Below are positions 6,801 through 8,154 of a DNA stretch of 8,154 nucleotides, piece after piece (the stretch's first letter is position 1; the number at the start of each line of letters is the position of its first letter). The notes under the pieces were generated by a model. The model was given only the letters and a program-made list of their open reading frames with translations. It was not told the origin of the DNA and did no database searches. The stretch spans positions 1-8,154 of the forward strand of contig DIUH01000258.1 of assembly GCA_002428205.1 (NCBI GenBank). The letters are read 5' to 3'. A program made the translations under genes and the position numbers. The DNA comes from Planctomycetaceae bacterium UBA6163 (GTDB taxonomy: Bacteria; Planctomycetota; Planctomycetia; Pirellulales; Pirellulaceae).

Positions 6801-8154
6801 AGACGGGACTTAATCGCACGGCAACCGTCACCGTGAACGTCACCAGCACAACAACCGTCCAGCCGACAGCCGTAAACGATGCGTTCACAGTGGTTGAAGA
6901 TGCCCCAATTGCATCGTTCAATGTTTTGGCCAACGACCTTCCGTCGGCTAGCGGCGCGACGTTGACGATCACAACAGTCGGAACCAGCACACGCGGTTCG
7001 ACGGTTGAAATCGAATCGGGCGGTCAAGCGATTCGATATCGGCCTGCGGCTAACTTCAACGGTACGGAAACGATCACTTACACCGTCACTGATTCCGGTG
7101 GTGGCACCGCAACAGCGACCGTGACGTTCACCGTTACGGCTGTTAATGATCCACCGCCAGCGGCGAATATCACGCGAGATGCTTTCCGCGGCGACACCAA
7201 TAAAATTGTTGCAACCCTAGCGGATTACGGCACAAACGTGGATGGTGACGAGACCTTAACCATTGAAATCATTGGCACACCAACCGGTGGTGGCACCTTC
7301 ACCATTGACGGTACATCGATTCGTTTCACCCCACCCAGTGACACCTTTGTTGGAACGACCACCGTTTCTTATCGAGTAACCGATCCGGGCGACCTGTCAT
7401 CGACAGGTACGTTAACCATCAACGTGCTCGACTCGTTACCGACCACGTTGGCACTTGAACTGAATGCTCCCAGCTCGGTCAAGTTCAACTCAGATTTTGT
7501 TGCCACGTTAAGTGGAACCTCGTTGTCCGGCCAGTCGATCTCGCGGACCGTTCCTTTATCCGGTACCAACGAATCGATGCAGTTCGACGATTTGCCCGCC
7601 GGAAACTATTCGATGGAGATTCCTGCGATCCCGTTTGTGATGGGAATGGAGCAACCGCAAGTGATTCCGGTCACGGCCGCAGCCGCCGGAGGCTTAGTCA
7701 GCCGAACAGTGGAAGTCGGACGGCTAAATCCGATGTACATGCGAATCGAAGACTATTTCGGCTCCGCATCGCGTGACAAACTATTCGTGGTTGTCGAACC
7801 TGGCAACGATTCGTTGGTCGTCATTGGTGGGCAAACCACCTCGCTGGTGTTGGCTCCGATCATCAATTATGACTCCGCCTCGTCGACAATCACCATTCGC
7901 GGCAATTCGTCGACCAACACGGCCACACAAGCGACAATTCCGTTGAACTCGCCTCGTGTCCAGACGCGGCATGTGGTTGGCGGTTTGCATTTGTTGCGTT
8001 TGGACTTGACCGGACTTTCGTTTACCCAGCCCCCGGCCGTCAGTTCGTTGTCATCAACGACTCCGGCTGAAGCGGAATCGGTCGCTGTAAACACCAGTTC
8101 GTTGCCCTCAACGATTCCTTCGTCTTCGATCGCCTCGTCGTCGATTCCTTCGTC
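3860..8154 (+). CDS. Giant LEPR-XLL surface protein with thioredoxin-like, cyclophilin PPIase and Ig/cadherin-like domains (3' end missing)
   Basis: The frame is open from ATG 3860 to the window edge: 1431 codons, no stop. GTG 3851 is an alternative start adding three residues; GAAGG at 3853-3857 is too close to ATG 3860 to decide. Visible parts, by residue: basic, Gly-rich leader (1-50); LEPR-XLL type motif LEQLESRQMMAGD (53-65), with no classical signal peptide; thioredoxin-like domain (about 95-185) with Cys118-Pro-Ala-Cys121 and the cis-proline in FPTW (Pro160); first half of an Ig-like domain (192-243); cyclophilin PPIase (244-402); second half of the Ig domain (403-452); Ig-like domains (about 453-545 and 558-655); putative-Ig domain (about 660-745); cohesin-like domain (about 748-900); three cadherin-like repeats (about 905-1191); Cna-B-like and planctomycete C-terminal module (about 1192-1390); Ser/Pro/Thr-rich tail. 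Only Cys118 and Cys121 are cysteines. It is presumably exported and cell-surface bound; its clients or ligands are unknown. It is probably a single-gene unit. Confidence 0.9.
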   Translation, partial: MNKQTSNDGNWSGKGARGGRSGSPGGFGRIRRALAMFLASGDDVSPRRGRLLLEQLESRQMMAGDVDMLFTSSSGGSDSHSPALVASTNAEGEAAQDLVAFAKALADVGVTYYGAAWCPACTEQKELFQDGGDYLPFVEVTRSDRTLNAVGTAAGIEVFPTWEFPDGTRATGIQSLATLSQRSGVAIPQSANPSFVAIGNQNVAIGSPLHIPVNAYNPAGGPITVSVSVANPDLLEAVVLTGNRSIRMSVAGYGDMVFELFEDRAPRPAGRVIQLAQDGFYDGTIFHRIIDNFVIQGGDPTGTGTGGSPLGNFDDQFHPDLQHNRTGVLSFAKSTDDTNNSQFFITEGPQRTLDFNHSVFGQLVEGEKVREAISEIADSADKGTNASDRPLINIVLESVTVFNDTENSVVMLKAKGNQSGTTNVTFTATNATGQTFTEVVTVSVVADSGTGSNSQPFLADIPTPAPQANTSPATLQLSSTDVEGDPVEYFVSTTNTNVTATVTPTTGLVTVTPNAGFVGTANVVVGVRPAPGVVGALAGQSDIQSVPFTFTSSAAPAAPTSVSLNSASDTGSSNSDRVTRSGTLSFTVTGVQPGAEVILFAGSVEVGRVVATGTTATVTTNNIAALGDGTYQITARQSSGGQVSSASPAISITYDATLPVAIQNFPTSANVGVPLNVNLNHPEEGSGLIYGLTGAPAGATINPQTGVISWTPTTEQIGSRTMTLTLTDLAGNIRSQTFTVSVAAEPLAGTRLEIANLDGQVITQVDPNQEFLLRFYVRDLRSVFNRSGIFAGYADILFDSTKVTPVTSTPIQFGPGFGSLVSSGSFGTGLINELGAVSDSLAQTNVAEALIATVRMQATGTGNVTFISEPADLNGNDILLFNQTTAVADSLVNFGRVDLLIGSRFTAVNDTFTVVRDSAATNINVLANDTFAAGVSGTLTLSAVGTPSSGGTVSIQNGQVRYQPAASFVGTETFTYTATDETGLNRTATVTVNVTSTTTVQPTAVNDAFTVVEDAPIASFNVLANDLPSASGATLTITTVGTSTRGSTVEIESGGQAIRYRPAANFNGTETITYTVTDSGGGTATATVTFTVTAVNDPPPAANITRDAFRGDTNKIVATLADYGTNVDGDETLTIEIIGTPTGGGTFTIDGTSIRFTPPSDTFVGTTTVSYRVTDPGDLSSTGTLTINVLDSLPTTLALELNAPSSVKFNSDFVATLSGTSLSGQSISRTVPLSGTNESMQFDDLPAGNYSMEIPAIPFVMGMEQPQVIPVTAAAAGGLVSRTVEVGRLNPMYMRIEDYFGSASRDKLFVVVEPGNDSLVVIGGQTTSLVLAPIINYDSASSTITIRGNSSTNTATQATIPLNSPRVQTRHVVGGLHLLRLDLTGLSFTQPPAVSSLSSTTPAEAESVAVNTSSLPSTIPSSSIASSSIPS
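3998..4054 (+). other. LEPR-XLL type motif region in the large protein
   Basis: Residues 47-65 read RRGRLLLEQLESRQMMAGD. The family pattern, as I recall it, is a basic stretch, then Leu-Glu-x-Leu-Glu-x-Arg, two large hydrophobic residues and a small residue followed by Asp. It stands near the N-terminus of many giant planctomycete surface proteins and is thought to act in export or anchoring. Here Met61-Met62 replace the usual leucines, a mild variation. It supports both the taxonomic call and the export of the protein. Confidence 0.8.
4142..4414 (+). other. Thioredoxin-like domain with CPAC motif
   Basis: Residues about 95-185. The core GAAWCPACTEQKELF (114-128) has an intact CxxC, and GIEVFPTWEFPDG (155-167) supplies the cis-proline region with Pro160. 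The wording around both motifs resembles the thioredoxin domain found fused to, or partnering, bacterial VKOR (the vitamin K epoxide reductase homologue that makes disulfides) more than cytoplasmic thioredoxin (WCGPC). A thiol-disulfide oxidoreductase or isomerase role outside the cytoplasm is inferred. No VKOR or DsbD gene is in the window. Confidence 0.8.
4589..5065 (+). other. Cyclophilin-type peptidyl-prolyl cis-trans isomerase domain
   Basis: Residues about 244-402. Cyclophilins catalyse cis-trans isomerisation of Xaa-Pro bonds. The active-site block FHRIIDNFVIQGGDPTGTG (286-304) keeps the catalytic arginine (Arg288, equal to Arg55 of human CypA), Phe293 and Gln296. The second block, LSFAKSTDDTNNSQFFIT (329-346), keeps Gln342 and Phe344. 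The third, TLDFNHSVFGQLVEG, has Thr where CypA has Trp121, as in many bacterial cyclophilins; that change weakens cyclosporin binding but not catalysis. The domain should be active. Confidence 0.93.
6104..6559 (+). other. Cohesin-like beta domain
   Basis: Residues about 749-900. It starts near a Val-Asp-Pro-Asn-Gln-Glu-Phe-Leu-Leu-Arg-Phe strand and has the pattern of cohesin/CBM-like modules: a hydrophobic strand, GYADILFDSTKV, then ALIATVRMQATGTGNVTF. In clostridia cohesins bind dockerins; in planctomycetes they occur in large surface proteins. The assignment rests on pattern only. Whether it has a dockerin partner cannot be told from this window. Confidence 0.55.
6572..7432 (+). repeat. 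Three tandem cadherin-like/Big-type beta-sandwich repeats
   Basis: Residues about 905-1191. Repeats 1 and 2 start with AVNDTFTVVRD and AVNDAFTVVED, each followed by NVLANDT/L, a G-rich turn, an IRYRPA or VRYQPA strand, (F/N)xGTETxTYTxTD and TATVTxxVT. Repeat 3 is more diverged: it starts after AVNDPPP, has DGDETLTIEIIGTP, and ends with VSYRVTDPGD. Such repeats usually bind calcium or space out adhesins. The two well-matched copies start 291 bases apart (6581 and 6872), which suggests tandem duplication. Confidence 0.8.
8036..8154 (+). repeat. Ser/Pro/Thr-rich tail with short tandem repeats, running off the window
   Basis: CGATTCCTTCGTC occurs at 8112-8124 and 8142-8154, a 30-base (10-codon) period encoding IPSSSIASSS then IPS. 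A looser 54-base offset pair, starting at 8042 and 8096, encodes SSLSSTTP and SSLPSTIP. This is probably a flexible linker or a repeat array that continues past the edge. Low-complexity repeats like this often vary in length between strains. Confidence 0.7.

Overview
The window looks like a chromosomal segment from a planctomycete, probably close to Rhodopirellula or Pirellula. The evidence is moderate GC, TCG/GCG-rich codon use, and almost no Shine-Dalgarno sites before clear genes. The large right-hand protein also carries a LEPR-XLL type N-terminal motif, which is known mainly from giant planctomycete surface proteins. Its repeat domains and a recognisable C-terminal module fit the same group. 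No RNA genes, CRISPR arrays, insertion sequences or prophage genes were seen.

Layout: (1) 56-1630, minus strand: a secreted protein of the CehA/McbA (PHP-like) type whose metal-binding histidine motif appears to be lost. (2) 1631-1882: a divergent intergenic region. (3) 1883-3525, plus strand: three closely spaced housekeeping genes. They are a class B J-domain co-chaperone (CbpA-like), rnpA (protein subunit of RNase P) and yidD (membrane protein insertion factor), with gaps of about 52 and 25 bases, so they are probably one operon. The usual partners of rnpA-yidD, rpmH upstream and yidC downstream, are absent. (4) 3526-3859: a 334-base intergenic region with clustered short dyads and an 18-base-period direct repeat. 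(5) 3860 to the window end, plus strand: the first 1431 residues of a very large surface or exported protein, open to the right edge.

The large protein is the most interesting item. Its order of parts is: LEPR-XLL leader, thioredoxin-like domain with an intact CPAC motif, cyclophilin-type peptidyl-prolyl isomerase apparently inserted inside an Ig-like domain, further Ig-like domains, a cohesin-like domain, three cadherin-like repeats, a planctomycete-type C-terminal module, and a Ser/Pro/Thr tail with a 10-residue repeat that runs off the window. It thus joins two kinds of protein-folding domain (thiol-disulfide and prolyl isomerisation) to an adhesin-like scaffold. The CPAC cysteines are the only two cysteines in the visible part.

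The J-protein, RnpA and YidD products act in protein folding, tRNA 5' maturation and membrane insertion. The two flanking genes encode exported proteins with no evident link to that operon.
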